From: an uncultured beta proteobacterium
Lineage (GTDB): Bacteria > Pseudomonadota > Gammaproteobacteria > Burkholderiales > Burkholderiaceae_C
Direction: 5' to 3'
DNA length: 64,000 nt
NCBI GenBank assembly: GCA_903876735.1
Contig: CAIRAW010000028.1
Location: forward strand, 17,880-81,879
Numbering within the stretch: the first letter of the stretch is position 1; each line of letters begins with the position of its first letter. Under the pieces are notes generated by a model. The model worked only from the letters and a program-made list of their open reading frames with translations, had not been told where the DNA came from and ran no database searches. The position numbers and the translations under genes were made by a program. This document shows, piece after piece, positions 18,811 through 28,326 of this stretch.

Positions 18811-20784
18811 TCACCTTGGCGCGCTGGTCACCGGAATATCCTTGAGCCCTTGCTGGCGCACGGAATTCTTGAGCTTGCCGACCACATGCATCTCGCAGGC
18901 CTTGCAGTCAAAAAGCAGCTTGAGTTTTTCCTTGCCGTTGACGAGTTGCAGCGGCTCGGCCTTGACCGTGCCCTGGACGCCGGTGACGCCCTTGGCCTGC
19001 TTCGGGCACAGGCTCATGGAAAAGCGCACGCAGTGCTTGGTGATCATGAGGCTGACTTCGCCCGTTTCCTGCAGGGCCTCGTAGGCGGGCGCAATGATCT
19101 CGACACCGTGGCGGGCATAAAAGTCATGTGCTTTCTGGTTGTAGACGTTGGCCAGGTAGCTCAGGCTGCTCTCGGGGTAGGGCGCTGGCGGCTCCAGCGC
19201 GGCAGCGCGTCGCAGGCGAAGCCAGGCCCGCTCGCGCGCAGCTTCCAGTGCTGCCACGGCGTCGCGGCGCAGGGGGTTGAGCAGCGAGGCCGGCACAAAC
19301 CAGGTTTGCGAAAAATCGATTTGCAGATCGAGCAGGGTGAAGATGCTGTCGCCCATCTTGCCGATGTGTTCGTGCAGGTTGCGGGTGGCTGCTGCAGCGT
19401 CATGGGCCGGTTCGCGCCGATTGGCCGGCAAAGCGGCGTAGGCCATGGCGCTGTGTCCGTCTTCGTCGGTCAGCGTCAGCTTCAGCCCATCGGGTGTTTC
19501 GCTCAATTGCGCCCAGACGTCGATGCGGCGCTCGGCGGATTTTTTGTCGAGCATGCGCACCCAGTCGACGTCGCGGTTGCGGTTTACCTGCGTGCCTTTG
19601 CGCAAATCCTTCAGGCTGGCCAGCGCGTCCTTCGGGAACACCCGCCAGCGCTTGCCCATGGCTTGTGCGCGGTTGATGGCCAGGCCGACCAGTTCCTTTT
19701 GCAGGTCGTAATAGCACAGGCCGTCGCCGTTGTGCAGCACGGTGTCGCTGGCGGTGGTCTCGATTTCGACCCAGTTGGGGCCGACCTGGCTCACATGGCC
19801 GATGGGTTGGCCCGGATTCTTGGGCGAGTCGAAAGCGCCTATGTCGATCTGGCGTCCCGGCACGAAATAATCGGTGAACTCGCGGTTGAAGTTCTGGTTC
19901 GGATCCGGTGTGAAGCTGAAACTCGTGCGGCCGCTCGATGCCCGGGCCAGCGGTTGGGCGGACTGCTGGCGCTCGTCAATCAGGGCGTCGAGCAGCTTGC
20001 GGTAGTGCGCCGTGATGTTCTTCACGTAGGCCATGTCCTTGTAGCGGCCTTCTATCTTGAAACTGCGCACGCCGGCGTCGACCAGCGCCGCCAGGTTCTC
20101 GCTCTGGTTGTTGTCCTTCATCGACAGCACATGCTTGTCGTGCGCCACAAAGCGCCCGCTGGCGTCGATCACCTGGTACGGCAGGCGGCAGGCCTGGCTG
20201 CATTCGCCGCGATTGGCGCTGCGCCCGCTGTGCGCCTGGCTGATGTAGCACTGGCCGCTGTAGGCCACGCACAGCGCGCCGTGGACGAAGAACTCCAGCG
20301 TGCTGCGCGCCGGGTCGGTTGCCGCGCGGATGGCTGCGATCTGGGGCAGCGTCAGCTCGCGCGCCAGCACCAGTTGCGACAGGCCCGCGTCTTGCAAAAA
20401 GCGCGCTTTCTCGGGCGTGCGGATATCGGTCTGGGTACTGGCGTGCAACTGGATGGGTGGCAGGTCAAGCTCCAGCAGCCCCATGTCCTGGATGATCAGC
20501 GCATCAACGCCGGCCTTGTACAACTGCCAGGCAAGCTGCTGCGCGGCGGTCAGTTCGTCGTCGCGCAGGATGGTGTTGAGGGTGACGAAGACCCGGCTGT
20601 TGAAGCGGTGGGCGTGGCATACCAGGCGCGCGATCTCCGCAACGCTGTTGTCGGCGCTGGAACGCGCGCCAAAGGAGGGGCCACCGATGTAGACCGCGTC
20701 GGCACCGTGGTTGACGGCTTCGATGCCGATGTCGGCATCGCGTGCCGGGGCCAGGAGTTCAAGCTGATGGTCGGGCAGTGACAT
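18811..20784 (-). CDS. rlhA: U32-family protein, 23S rRNA 5-hydroxycytidine C2501 synthase RlhA (YdcP type)
   Basis: The 657-residue length, the start (LELLAPARDADIGIEAVNHGADAVYIGGPSFGAR...) and the two-part architecture match E. coli YdcP/RlhA, which hydroxylates C2501 of 23S rRNA. The U32 signature is present: FVHGALCVAYSGQCY and RGECSQACRLPYQV near 190-200, with the Cys residues thought to hold an iron-sulphur cluster. The C-terminal half includes ENLAALVDAGVRSFKIEGRYK and ends with further Cys (LFDCKACEMHV). Related U32 proteins (TrhP, UbiU/UbiV) are shorter, about 300-450 residues, so the length favours RlhA. Its start lies 40 bases from the divergent DUF1624 gene. Confidence 0.85.
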   Translation of the reverse strand: MSLPDHQLELLAPARDADIGIEAVNHGADAVYIGGPSFGARSSADNSVAEIARLVCHAHRFNSRVFVTLNTILRDDELTAAQQLAWQLYKAGVDALIIQDMGLLELDLPPIQLHASTQTDIRTPEKARFLQDAGLSQLVLARELTLPQIAAIRAATDPARSTLEFFVHGALCVAYSGQCYISQAHSGRSANRGECSQACRLPYQVIDASGRFVAHDKHVLSMKDNNQSENLAALVDAGVRSFKIEGRYKDMAYVKNITAHYRKLLDALIDERQQSAQPLARASSGRTSFSFTPDPNQNFNREFTDYFVPGRQIDIGAFDSPKNPGQPIGHVSQVGPNWVEIETTASDTVLHNGDGLCYYDLQKELVGLAINRAQAMGKRWRVFPKDALASLKDLRKGTQVNRNRDVDWVRMLDKKSAERRIDVWAQLSETPDGLKLTLTDEDGHSAMAYAALPANRREPAHDAAAATRNLHEHIGKMGDSIFTLLDLQIDFSQTWFVPASLLNPLRRDAVAALEAARERAWLRLRRAAALEPPAPYPESSLSYLANVYNQKAHDFYARHGVEIIAPAYEALQETGEVSLMITKHCVRFSMSLCPKQAKGVTGVQGTVKAEPLQLVNGKEKLKLLFDCKACEMHVVGKLKNSVRQQGLKDIPVTSAPR

Positions 20785-20824
20785 GAGCGGGATTATCGGC
20801 GCTCTGATCGGTTATCGTCGCAGC

Positions 20825-21592
20825 ATGCGCCGCAAAGCCTTGATCCCGACCAGCGCCCGATTTGAAACGGTGGATGCGCTGCGTGGCCTGGCCATGGTGT
20901 GGATGACGGTTTTCCACTTCTGTTTCGACCTCAACCAGTTCGGCTATCTGCAGCAGAACTTCTACCGGGACCCGTTCTGGACCTGGCAGCGCAGCCTGAT
21001 CGTGAGCCTGTTCCTGCTGTGCGCCGGCATGGGGCAGGCGATGGCGGTAGCGCAGGGGCAGGATTGGTCGCGCTTCTGGCGCCGCTGGGCACAGGTGGTC
21101 GGCGCAGCGCTGCTGGTGACAGCGGGCTCCTGGCTGATGTACCCGCAAAGCTTTATTTATTTTGGCGTGCTGCATGGCATCGCCCTGATGCTGATCGTGC
21201 TGCGCCTGAGCGTGCGCTGGGCCAACTGGCTCTGGCTGCTGGGCGCGGCCGCCATCACGCTCAAGTTGATCGGGGTGACGGCGCTGCAGGCAGCGGGCGC
21301 ACCCTGGCTGCTTGAACTGCTCAACAGCGCGTCACTGAACTGGCTGGGTTTGATCACGGTCAAGCCGATCACCGAGGACTACGTGCCGTTGCTGCCCTGG
21401 TTAGGCCTGATGTGGTGGGGTGGTGCCGCCGGTTGCTGGCTGTCAGGTCGCGGCGCAGCGTATTTGACGCGGCCCCTGCCAGCGCTGTTCAAGCCGCTGG
21501 CAATCCTGGGGCGCTGGAGTTTGTCCTACTACCTGCTGCACCAGCCCGTCATGATTGGCGCCCTGATGGCGCTGGGCTGGATTGCCAAATAG
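20825..21592 (+). CDS. DUF1624 (HGSNAT-like) integral membrane protein
   Basis: A 255-residue membrane protein with about seven hydrophobic segments. The opening ARFETVDALRGLAMVWMTVFHFCFDLNQF, with R-D-x-LRG and a membrane His, is the hallmark of the DUF1624/heparan-alpha-glucosaminide N-acetyltransferase-like family, in which that His is proposed to relay acetyl groups across the membrane. The end (LAILGRWSLSYYLLHQPVMIG) is also typical. The acceptor in bacteria is not known to me. I start at ATG 20825; an upstream ATG at 20783 would overlap the divergent rlhA start and add 14 residues. It runs convergently into the ppiC-like gene with 2 bases between the stops. Confidence 0.85.
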   Translation: MRRKALIPTSARFETVDALRGLAMVWMTVFHFCFDLNQFGYLQQNFYRDPFWTWQRSLIVSLFLLCAGMGQAMAVAQGQDWSRFWRRWAQVVGAALLVTAGSWLMYPQSFIYFGVLHGIALMLIVLRLSVRWANWLWLLGAAAITLKLIGVTALQAAGAPWLLELLNSASLNWLGLITVKPITEDYVPLLPWLGLMWWGGAAGCWLSGRGAAYLTRPLPALFKPLAILGRWSLSYYLLHQPVMIGALMALGWIAK

Positions 21593-21594
21593 CC

Positions 21595-22380
21595 TTATTC
21601 GACCTTGGCCTTGGCGCGCAGTTCTTCCTGGTACTTGTTCATCTTCTGTTGCTGCAACTGCTGGGCAACTTGCGGCTTGACTTCTTCGAACTTGGGCAGT
21701 TGCGCGTCGCGCACATCTTCCAGGCGGATGATGTGGAAACCGAATTGCGTCTTGACCGGCGTCTCGCTGGTCTTGCCCTTGGCCAGTTTGGTCAGTGCAT
21801 CCGAGAACTCGGCCACGTAGTTGCCGGCACTGGCCCAGCCCAGATCGCCACCATTGGCGCCGGAGCCCGGGTCTTTTGATGACTTCTTGGCGATTTCGTC
21901 AAACTTGCCGCCCTTTTTCAACTGGGCGATGATGGCCTTGGCCTGGTCTTCTTTTTCCACCAGGATGTGACGGGCATGGTATTCCTTGCCACCGTTGGCC
22001 GCCGCAAACTTGTCGTATTCGGCCTTGATTTCGGCATCGCTGACCGGATTGGCTTTCTGGTAGTTGCCGAACAGTTCGCGGATCAGCAGCGTTTGGCGTG
22101 CCAGTTCCATCTGAACCTTGAAGTCGGCGGTCGTGTCCAGACCCTGCTTGACGGCTTCCTGCATGAAAATTTCACGGGCGATGACTTCGTCCTTGATCTG
22201 GGCTTGCATTTCTGGTGTCACCGGACGGCCGGACCGACTGATCTGCTGTGACAATTCTTCCACGCGCGAGCTTGGCACAGCTTTGCCGTTGACGATGGCG
22301 ACGTTTTGCGCCAGTGCCAGGGGTGCCATGCTGCCCAGCAGGGCGGCTGCTGCCAGGGCGGAGAGATATTTCATTTTCAT
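21595..22380 (-). CDS. Periplasmic peptidyl-prolyl cis-trans isomerase, PpiC/SurA type
   Basis: The 261-residue protein begins with a Sec signal peptide (MKMKYLSALAAAALLGSMAPLALAQ, likely cut after ALA-Q), then a SurA-N-like helical segment (residues 26-125) and a parvulin domain (about 130-225) with YHARHILVEKED, GGDLGWASAGNYVAEFSDAL and TQFGFHIIRLED. It ends in a Lys/Glu-rich helix. Such proteins help fold outer-membrane or secreted proteins in the periplasm. It is the last gene of a minus-strand run after bolA, with 47 bases in between that could hold its own promoter (TTGAAT and TAATAC-like boxes) but nothing firm. Confidence 0.92.
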   Translation of the reverse strand: MKMKYLSALAAAALLGSMAPLALAQNVAIVNGKAVPSSRVEELSQQISRSGRPVTPEMQAQIKDEVIAREIFMQEAVKQGLDTTADFKVQMELARQTLLIRELFGNYQKANPVSDAEIKAEYDKFAAANGGKEYHARHILVEKEDQAKAIIAQLKKGGKFDEIAKKSSKDPGSGANGGDLGWASAGNYVAEFSDALTKLAKGKTSETPVKTQFGFHIIRLEDVRDAQLPKFEEVKPQVAQQLQQQKMNKYQEELRAKAKVE

Positions 22381-22427
22381 TCAGGTTCCCTATGTGACAA
22401 GTAGTATTAATGAGATTCAAACGAGGT

Positions 22428-22718
22428 TCAAACCGGGGGTAAATGGGTTTCGATGGCCAGCGCGTGCAGGCCCTGCTCGATGAAATCGCGCAGCGAATCA
22501 TACACAAGACGGTGGCGCATGACGGCCGACTTGCCGGTAAAGATGGGTGAAGTGACGCGCACCCGGAAATGCGTTCCAAAACCGCTGGCGTTGGCACCGG
22601 CATGACCCTGGTGTTGGTAGCTCTCGTCGATGACTTCAAGCGCCGTTGGTTGCAGGGTCTCGCGCAGACGCTGCTCCAGGCGTTCGGCTGTGGGGGGGCA
22701 GGCAGGCGCGTTACTCAT
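22428..22718 (-). CDS. bolA: BolA family protein
   Basis: A 96-residue BolA-type protein. The fold is recognisable from [25 protein letters not shown], the conserved H-x-G region ([26 protein letters not shown]) and the helix [27 protein letters not shown]. BolA proteins act with monothiol glutaredoxins in iron-sulphur and redox homeostasis, or as transcription regulators of cell shape. The ATG overlaps the yciB stop as ATGA, so translation is probably coupled. Its place behind msrB and yciB suggests a redox/envelope stress unit. Confidence 0.93.
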   Translation of the reverse strand: MSNAPACPPTAERLEQRLRETLQPTALEVIDESYQHQGHAGANASGFGTHFRVRVTSPIFTGKSAVMRHRLVYDSLRDFIEQGLHALAIETHLPPV

Positions 22719-23266
22719 GGTGGGTTCGGTTTTCCGGGTTCATCGGGCTTGATGTAGCGTGCGATGTAAAAGCCTTGGCCGACGATGAAAACCAGCGGGA
22801 AGGCATAGCCCCAGAGCTTGAAGTTGACCCAGGCCTCGGTGCTGTAGTAGGCCGCCACATAGGCGTTGATCAGCGACATGAAGGCGCTGTAGGCAACCCA
22901 GACGATGTTGAGCCGCTTCCAGACCGGATCGGGCAGTTCGAGCTGGCTGCCCAGCAGCATCTTGAGGAAGTTCTTCTTGTAAACCCAGATCGCCAGTGCC
23001 AGCGCTATCGCCATGGCGCCATACAGCACGGTCGGTTTCCATTTGATGAAGCGGTCGTCATGCAGCACCAGGGTCAGCGTGCCAAAGAGCAGCACCAGTG
23101 CCAGCGTGATCTTGTGCATGGCCTGCAGTTTGCGGTCGATGCCGTAGATCAGCGCCACCTGGGCCACCGTGGCGGCCATCAGCACGCCGGTGCCGACGTA
23201 GATGTCGTAGAGCTTGTAGCTCCCGAAAAACAGCAGGATCGGAAAAAAATCAATCAGTATCTTCAT
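22715..23266 (-). CDS. yciB: Inner-membrane septation/intracellular septation protein A, YciB
   Basis: The 183-residue protein starts [14 protein letters not shown], with about five membrane helices, and carries the family segments [54 protein letters not shown] and [15 protein letters not shown]. YciB (IspZ) is involved in septation and envelope integrity in Shigella and E. coli; the molecular activity is unsettled. The start overlaps the msrB stop by four bases and the stop overlaps the bolA start by four, so msrB-yciB-bolA is tightly coupled. Confidence 0.95.
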   Translation of the reverse strand: MKILIDFFPILLFFGSYKLYDIYVGTGVLMAATVAQVALIYGIDRKLQAMHKITLALVLLFGTLTLVLHDDRFIKWKPTVLYGAMAIALALAIWVYKKNFLKMLLGSQLELPDPVWKRLNIVWVAYSAFMSLINAYVAAYYSTEAWVNFKLWGYAFPLVFIVGQGFYIARYIKPDEPGKPNPP

Positions 23267-23673
23267 TTGGGGTTGAAGTTTAACGAGGCCGAGTTGATGC
23301 AGTAGCGCAGTCCGGTTGGCGCGGGCCCGTCCTCGAACACATGACCCAGGTGCGCGCCGCAGTCGGCGCAGTGCACTTCCGTGCGTCGGGCCAGCAGTTT
23401 GCCATCGACTTTGGTGCCAATCGCTGCTTCATCAATGGGCTGGAAGTAGCTGGGCCAGCCACAGTGCGACTCGAACTTGGCGTCTGAAACGAACAGGGGC
23501 TTGTCGCAGCAGATGCAGCGGTAAGTGCCGGCCGAGCGCGTGCCTTCGAGTTTGCCGGTGTAGGCACGCTCCGTGGCCTCGTGGCGCGTGACTTCAAAGG
23601 CCAGCGGCTCGGCACCTTTTTCCTTGAGCAGGGCTTGCCACTGGGCGTCGGTTTTGGTGATTTTGTAAGTCAT
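23263..23673 (-). CDS. msrB: Peptide-methionine (R)-S-oxide reductase MsrB
   Basis: Repairs methionine-R-sulphoxide in proteins. The 136-residue product has the zinc-binding Cys pairs (CICC near 50 and [15 protein letters not shown] near 98) and the catalytic [11 protein letters not shown] at the C-terminus, with no signal peptide, so it is cytoplasmic. ATG 23673 ([13 protein letters not shown]) is the family start; upstream in-frame sequence belongs to the end of selO. It lies 29 bases after selO and overlaps yciB by four bases. Confidence 0.96.
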   Translation of the reverse strand: MTYKITKTDAQWQALLKEKGAEPLAFEVTRHEATERAYTGKLEGTRSAGTYRCICCDKPLFVSDAKFESHCGWPSYFQPIDEAAIGTKVDGKLLARRTEVHCADCGAHLGHVFEDGPAPTGLRYCINSASLNFNPK

Positions 23674-23702
23674 GGTCAAGTGGACTAATGTGCGTTGAAG
23701 GT

Positions 23703-25187
23703 TCAGGAACTGCAACTGATTTCGATGCCGCTGGCCCAATCGGGCGGGAAATCGGCATAGGCATCAAACCCAGGGTGTTCGTCACATGGGGATTCGAGCA
23801 GCGTCAGCAAGGTGGCGACCAGCGAGAAGTCTTTTGCCTTGGCGGCGCGTATGGCCTGTTCGCCCAAATGGTTGCGCAACACGAACTTCGGATTCGTGCG
23901 CAGCATCAATTCCGTCGCCTGTTGTGTTGGCACAGCAGCCAGGCATTGCGCATGGTCTCGCAACCAGGCGTCGATGGCGGCACGGTCCAGAAACAGGTCG
24001 CGTACCGCCTCGCTGTTGCGCCCGCCGTCCGAGTGGCTCAGGCGGCGCCAGAAGATGGTGTAGTCGACGCGTTCGTGCGCCAGCAGACTCAGAATGCCTT
24101 CGATCAGGCTGCGCAACTGGACGGACTCGATCTCGCAGTGCGCCGGGATGCCGAGCTTGGAACGCATCTTCTGCTCGAGCGCGGCGGAGAAGGCGGTTTT
24201 GAAGGTCTCCAGGGCGGCGATGGCGAGCGTTTGATCGCCGATCAGCGGCAGCAGGGCCTGGGCCAGGCAGGACAGATTCCAGTAGATGATCGCGGGTTGC
24301 CGGTTGAAGGCGTAACGCCCTGCGGTGTCGGAGTGGTTGCAAACGTGGCCCGGGTCGAACGCATCAAGGAACTGGAACGGACCGTAGTCGATGGTCAGGC
24401 CCAGGATGCTCATGTTGTCGGTGTTCATGACACCATGGCAAAAGCCAACGGCCTGCCACTGAGCAACCATGTCGGCGCTGCGCAGACAGACCGCCTGCAG
24501 CAGCGCGGCATAGGGATTGCCGGTATCCAGACGGCAGTGCGGGTAATGCCGGTCGATCACATGGTCGGCCAGGGTTTTCAACTGCGCGTGCTGGTCGCGG
24601 TAGGAGAAATGTTCGAAGTGACCGAAGCGGACAAAGCTCGGTGCCACGCGCGTAACAACGGCTGCGGTTTCCATGGTTTCACGCCGCACCGGCGCATCCG
24701 ACCCCACTACGCACAGGGCGCGTGAAGTCGCAATGCCCAGACCGTGCATGGCTTCGCTGCACAGGAACTCGCGGATGCTTGAGCGCAGCACGGCGCGGCC
24801 GTCGCCCATGCGGGAGTAGGGCGTGAGGCCAGCGCCCTTGAGTTGGACCTCAAGGCCGTTCGCCGTGTCGCCGAGCAACAGGGCCCGGCCGTCGCCGAGT
24901 TGACCGGCCCACTGGCCGAACTGGTGGCCGCTGTAAACGCTGGCCAGCGGGCGTGTGCCGGCGATCACGCGGTTGCCGATCAGCGCATGCAGCAGTTCGT
25001 CGGACGCCAGCCAATGCGCGGGCAGACCGAGTTCGCGCGCCACGGCCTCGCTGCGGCCGATCCAGTAGGGTTGGGGCAGTGCCTGAGGCGAAACTGGCGT
25101 GTAAAAATCCTCGCCCAAATTTGAGAAAGTATTGAGCCAGGTCAAACCCAGATCAAGGTCACGCTGAAAGTCTGTGGCCGTCGTCAT
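23703..25187 (-). CDS. selO: Protein adenylyltransferase SelO (YdiU/UPF0061)
   Basis: SelO is a pseudokinase-fold enzyme that transfers AMP to Ser/Thr/Tyr of redox proteins such as glutaredoxin. The 494-residue protein shows the family markers [18 protein letters not shown] near 85-105, ELQLKGAG-type [45 protein letters not shown] (metal/catalytic region near 255) and the invariant C-terminal Cys-Ser-Ser; eukaryotic SelO has selenocysteine at that site. I start at ATG 25187 ([14 protein letters not shown]) because the upstream in-frame codons are hydrophobic and unlike SelO. It heads selO-msrB-yciB-bolA-ppiC. Confidence 0.95.
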   Translation of the reverse strand: MTTATDFQRDLDLGLTWLNTFSNLGEDFYTPVSPQALPQPYWIGRSEAVARELGLPAHWLASDELLHALIGNRVIAGTRPLASVYSGHQFGQWAGQLGDGRALLLGDTANGLEVQLKGAGLTPYSRMGDGRAVLRSSIREFLCSEAMHGLGIATSRALCVVGSDAPVRRETMETAAVVTRVAPSFVRFGHFEHFSYRDQHAQLKTLADHVIDRHYPHCRLDTGNPYAALLQAVCLRSADMVAQWQAVGFCHGVMNTDNMSILGLTIDYGPFQFLDAFDPGHVCNHSDTAGRYAFNRQPAIIYWNLSCLAQALLPLIGDQTLAIAALETFKTAFSAALEQKMRSKLGIPAHCEIESVQLRSLIEGILSLLAHERVDYTIFWRRLSHSDGGRNSEAVRDLFLDRAAIDAWLRDHAQCLAAVPTQQATELMLRTNPKFVLRNHLGEQAIRAAKAKDFSLVATLLTLLESPCDEHPGFDAYADFPPDWASGIEISCSS

Positions 25188-25297
25188 TGAGGGATTGTCT
25201 CGCAGCGGCTCAGCACCCATGGTTGGCAGGGTTATCAGAAAAACCGCAGTACCATTCAGAGTTGTTTTCATAGTAATAATTTTTCAGGAGTCTGCTC

Positions 25298-26926
25298 ATG
25301 CTCGGTTTGATGCAAAACCAACAGTTGTTGATCTCGTCACTGATCGAATTCGCAGAGCGCCATCATGGCGAGGCCGAGATCGTGTCGCGCCGCGTGGAAG
25401 GCGATATTCACCGCTACACCTACAAGGACGTCGGCGTGCGCTCGCGCAAGGTCGCCAATGCACTCGACGCCATGAAGCTGCAATTCGGCGACCGGGTCGC
25501 AACCCTGGCATGGAACGGCTACCGGCACCTGGAACTGTACTTCGGTGTCAGCGGTACCGGGCGCGTTCTGCACACGCTTAACCCGCGCCTGCACCCGGAC
25601 CAGATCGCCTGGATCACGAATCACGCCGAAGACTCGGTGCTGTGCTTCGACATGAGTTTCCTGCCCATCATCAAAGCGGTGCACAGCCGCTGTACCACGG
25701 TCAAGCATTTCATTGCCCTGTGCGACGCCGACAAGCTGCCGGCCGACAGCGGCATTCCGGGACTGCAGAGCTACGAGGCCTGGATTGGCGCGCAGTCCAG
25801 CAAATACGAGTGGCCCTCGTTTGACGAGAACTCGGCCTCCAGCATGTGCTACACCAGCGGCACGACTGGCAATCCTAAGGCGGCTTTGTACAGCCACCGT
25901 TCAACCCTGATTCACGCCATGGCCGGTGCCCTGCCGGATGCACTGAGCATGAGCGCGCGTGAAACCGTGCTGCCGGTGGTGCCGATGTTCCACGTCAACG
26001 CCTGGGGCGTGCCCTATGCGGCGGCCATGACCGGCGCCAAACTGGTGTTCCCGGGGCCGGCCATGGACGGCAAGTCGATCTTCGAGTTGATCGAGAGCGA
26101 GAAGGTGACTTTTGCGCTGGGCGTGCCCACCGTCTGGCAGATGATGCTGGGCCATATGCAGAGCGCCAACGTGCGCTTCTCCACGCTCAAGCGCACGGTG
26201 ATCGGTGGCTCGGCCTGTCCGCCGGCGATGATCACGGCCTTCAACGACCTGTACCAGGTCGAGGTTCTGCACGCCTGGGGCATGACCGAGATGTCACCGT
26301 TGGGAACGGTTTGCACGCTCAAGAACAAGCACCTGGGCATGTCAGCGGAAGAAAAAATGAAGGTGCGCCTGAAGCAGGGGCGCGGCATTTTTGGCGTCGA
26401 CATGAAGATAGTGGATGGCGACGGCGTCGAACTGCCCTGGGACGGCAAGACCTATGGCGATTTGCTGGTCAAGGGACACTGGATCATCAGCGATTATTTC
26501 AAGGGCGAGGGCGGCTCGCCGCTGGTCGATGGCTGGTTCCCGACCGGTGACGTGGCCACCATCGATGCCGATGGCTACATGCAGATCACGGACCGCAGCA
26601 AGGATGTGATCAAGTCGGGTGGCGAATGGATCAGCTCAATCGACGTGGAGAACATCGCCATGGCCCATCCGGCGGTGGCGATGGCAGCCTGTATCGGCAT
26701 GAAGCACCCCAAGTGGGACGAGCGCCCGATCGTTGCCGTGGTCAAGAAGGCCGGTTTCGATGTGACGCGCGAAGAACTGCTGGCGTTCTACGAAGGCAAG
26801 ACCGCCAAGTGGCAAATTCCGGATGACGTCGTCTTTGTCGACGCGATTCCGTTGGGTGGCACCGGCAAGATGCAAAAGAGCAAGTTGCGGGAAGTCCTCA
26901 AGGATTACAAATTGCCGGATGCCTGA
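25298..26926 (+). CDS. Acyl-CoA ligase (AMP-forming), medium-/long-chain or methylthiopropionate type
   Basis: An ANL-superfamily enzyme that activates a carboxylic acid to its CoA thioester. The 542-residue protein has the P-loop motif YTSGTTGNPKAALYSH near 184, the A5 segment LHAWGMTEMSPLGTV, A7 GWFPTGDVATIDADGYMQITDRSKDVIKSGGEWIS and the C-terminal lysine in GGTGKMQKSKLREV. It resembles the group annotated as DmdB-like (3-methylthiopropionyl-CoA) or medium-chain acyl-CoA ligases in Burkholderiales; the sequence alone does not fix the acid. CAGGAG lies eight bases before the ATG. It precedes a LivFGHM-type transporter and beta-oxidation genes, so it probably activates an imported acid. The 110 bases to selO are divergent promoter space. 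Confidence 0.92.
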   Translation: MLGLMQNQQLLISSLIEFAERHHGEAEIVSRRVEGDIHRYTYKDVGVRSRKVANALDAMKLQFGDRVATLAWNGYRHLELYFGVSGTGRVLHTLNPRLHPDQIAWITNHAEDSVLCFDMSFLPIIKAVHSRCTTVKHFIALCDADKLPADSGIPGLQSYEAWIGAQSSKYEWPSFDENSASSMCYTSGTTGNPKAALYSHRSTLIHAMAGALPDALSMSARETVLPVVPMFHVNAWGVPYAAAMTGAKLVFPGPAMDGKSIFELIESEKVTFALGVPTVWQMMLGHMQSANVRFSTLKRTVIGGSACPPAMITAFNDLYQVEVLHAWGMTEMSPLGTVCTLKNKHLGMSAEEKMKVRLKQGRGIFGVDMKIVDGDGVELPWDGKTYGDLLVKGHWIISDYFKGEGGSPLVDGWFPTGDVATIDADGYMQITDRSKDVIKSGGEWISSIDVENIAMAHPAVAMAACIGMKHPKWDERPIVAVVKKAGFDVTREELLAFYEGKTAKWQIPDDVVFVDAIPLGGTGKMQKSKLREVLKDYKLPDA

Positions 26927-26980
26927 TCTGCGTCATGACCTGTCACATGGGTGATCCGCGTAGTGGAAAACCCTTGTGGT

Positions 26981-27006
26981 GCAGCGCACAATATCTTGTA
27001 CGCTGC
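26981..27006 (+). promoter_or_regulatory. Strong dyad (hairpin or operator) upstream of the ABC binding-protein gene
   Basis: Two 11-base arms, GCAGCGCACAA and TTGTACGCTGC, pair at 10 of 11 positions around a four-base loop TATC. The dyad ends 35 bases before the ATG at 27042. No T-run follows, so it is not a typical terminator for the upstream ligase gene. It could be an operator or a 5'-leader hairpin that stabilises the mRNA. Confidence 0.5.
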
Positions 27007-27041
27007 GGGCCTGTCAGATGATTCAACCCTTGGAGATCAAA

Positions 27042-28304
27042 ATGAAGTTTGCTTTGAAAGTAGTTGCTGCCACGGCCGCCGCCTTGTGCTTTGGCAGTGC
27101 CTTTGCCCAAAAGGGTGAGGTCGTCAAGATCGTTCGGATTGATCCCCTGACCGGGCTGCTCGGTCCGGTCGGCGTGAGCCAGCTCAAGGGTTACCAGTTT
27201 TTTGCCGAGAAGTACAGCGGTCTGCCGGTCGCCGGCAACCCCGGACAGCCAGGCAACCCGGCCGGCGTGAAGTTCGAGATCACCGGTATCGACAACAAGC
27301 TCAGCCCGGCCGAAAGCCTGAACGCCTTGAAGGCGGCGATCGATCAGGGCGCTCGCTACATTATTCAGGGCAACGGCTCCTCGGTGGCGCTGGCGCTGTC
27401 GGATGCCGTGACCAAGCACAACGAACGCAATCCGGGCAAAGAGGTGCTCTACCTCAACGACTCGGCGGTGGATCCGGACCTGACCAACAGCAAGTGCAGC
27501 TACTGGCATTTCCGTTTTGACGCCGATACCTCGATGAAGATGGAAGCCATGGGCGGCTTCATGGCCGAGCAAAAGGACATCAAGAAGGTCTACATCCTGG
27601 GGCAGAACTACTCGCATGGCGTGCAGGTTGCCAAGTACATCAAGGAAGTGCTGGCGCGCAAGCGTGGCGACATCCAGATCGTTGGCGAAGACCTTCACCC
27701 GCTGGCGCAGGTGCGCGATTTCTCGCCCTACATCGCCAAGATCAAGGCCACCGGCGCCGACACCGTGGTGACCGGGAACTGGGGTTCGGATCTCTCGCTG
27801 CTGATCAAGGCCGCCAACGAGGGTGGCTACAACGGCAAGTTCTTTACCTACTACGCGGGTGTCACCGGCACGCCGACGGCTCTGGGTACCAATGGGTCCG
27901 GCCGGGTTTACCAGATTGCCTACAACCACTACAACATGGGTGGGCAGATGGACAAGTGGATGAACGAGTTCAAGAAGAAGTACAACGACGACTTCTACAC
28001 CGGCGCCACCATGCGCATTTACGAGACCCTGGGCGCGGCCATGGCCAAGGCCAAATCGACCGACCCGGTCAAGGTGGCTGCGGCGCTGGAAGGCATCAAG
28101 GTCAAGAGCTTCAATGGTGAAGTCGAAATCCGCAAGGCCGACCATCAGTTGCAGCAGCCGCTTTACATGACGGTTTGGGAGAAAGCCAGTGCCAAGTATC
28201 CGTACAGCCCGGAAAACACCGGCATGACGCTGGCACCGCTCAAGGAGTACCCGAACTATGTATCGAGCACCCCGACGAGCTGCCAGATGAAGCGCCCTGG
28301 CTGA
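27042..28304 (+). CDS. ABC transporter substrate-binding protein, LivK (HAAT) family
   Basis: A periplasmic binding protein of 420 residues with a Sec signal peptide (MKFALKVVAATAAALCFGSAFAQ). The mature part opens VKIVRIDPLTGLLGPVGVSQLKGYQ, the usual type I periplasmic-binding-protein start, followed by DNKLSPAESLNALKAAIDQGARYIIQGNGS and KKVYILGQNYSHGVQVAK. Ligands of this family include branched-chain amino acids, amides, urea and short or aromatic acids. Its place between an acyl-CoA ligase and beta-oxidation genes favours a carboxylic acid over an amino acid; that is inference. ATG 27042 is chosen because the signal peptide starts there; TTGGAGA lies upstream. A terminator-like hairpin follows the stop. 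Confidence 0.93.
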   Translation: MKFALKVVAATAAALCFGSAFAQKGEVVKIVRIDPLTGLLGPVGVSQLKGYQFFAEKYSGLPVAGNPGQPGNPAGVKFEITGIDNKLSPAESLNALKAAIDQGARYIIQGNGSSVALALSDAVTKHNERNPGKEVLYLNDSAVDPDLTNSKCSYWHFRFDADTSMKMEAMGGFMAEQKDIKKVYILGQNYSHGVQVAKYIKEVLARKRGDIQIVGEDLHPLAQVRDFSPYIAKIKATGADTVVTGNWGSDLSLLIKAANEGGYNGKFFTYYAGVTGTPTALGTNGSGRVYQIAYNHYNMGGQMDKWMNEFKKKYNDDFYTGATMRIYETLGAAMAKAKSTDPVKVAAALEGIKVKSFNGEVEIRKADHQLQQPLYMTVWEKASAKYPYSPENTGMTLAPLKEYPNYVSSTPTSCQMKRPG

Positions 28305-28326
28305 TTGCGCTGCGTCTTCCTGCACC

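Noticed and set aside
18319..20781. An open frame of about 820 codons antisense to rlhA and the esterase gene
   Set aside because: High GC content leaves long antisense frames open. The translation has no recognisable domain, while the minus strand encodes clear full-length families.
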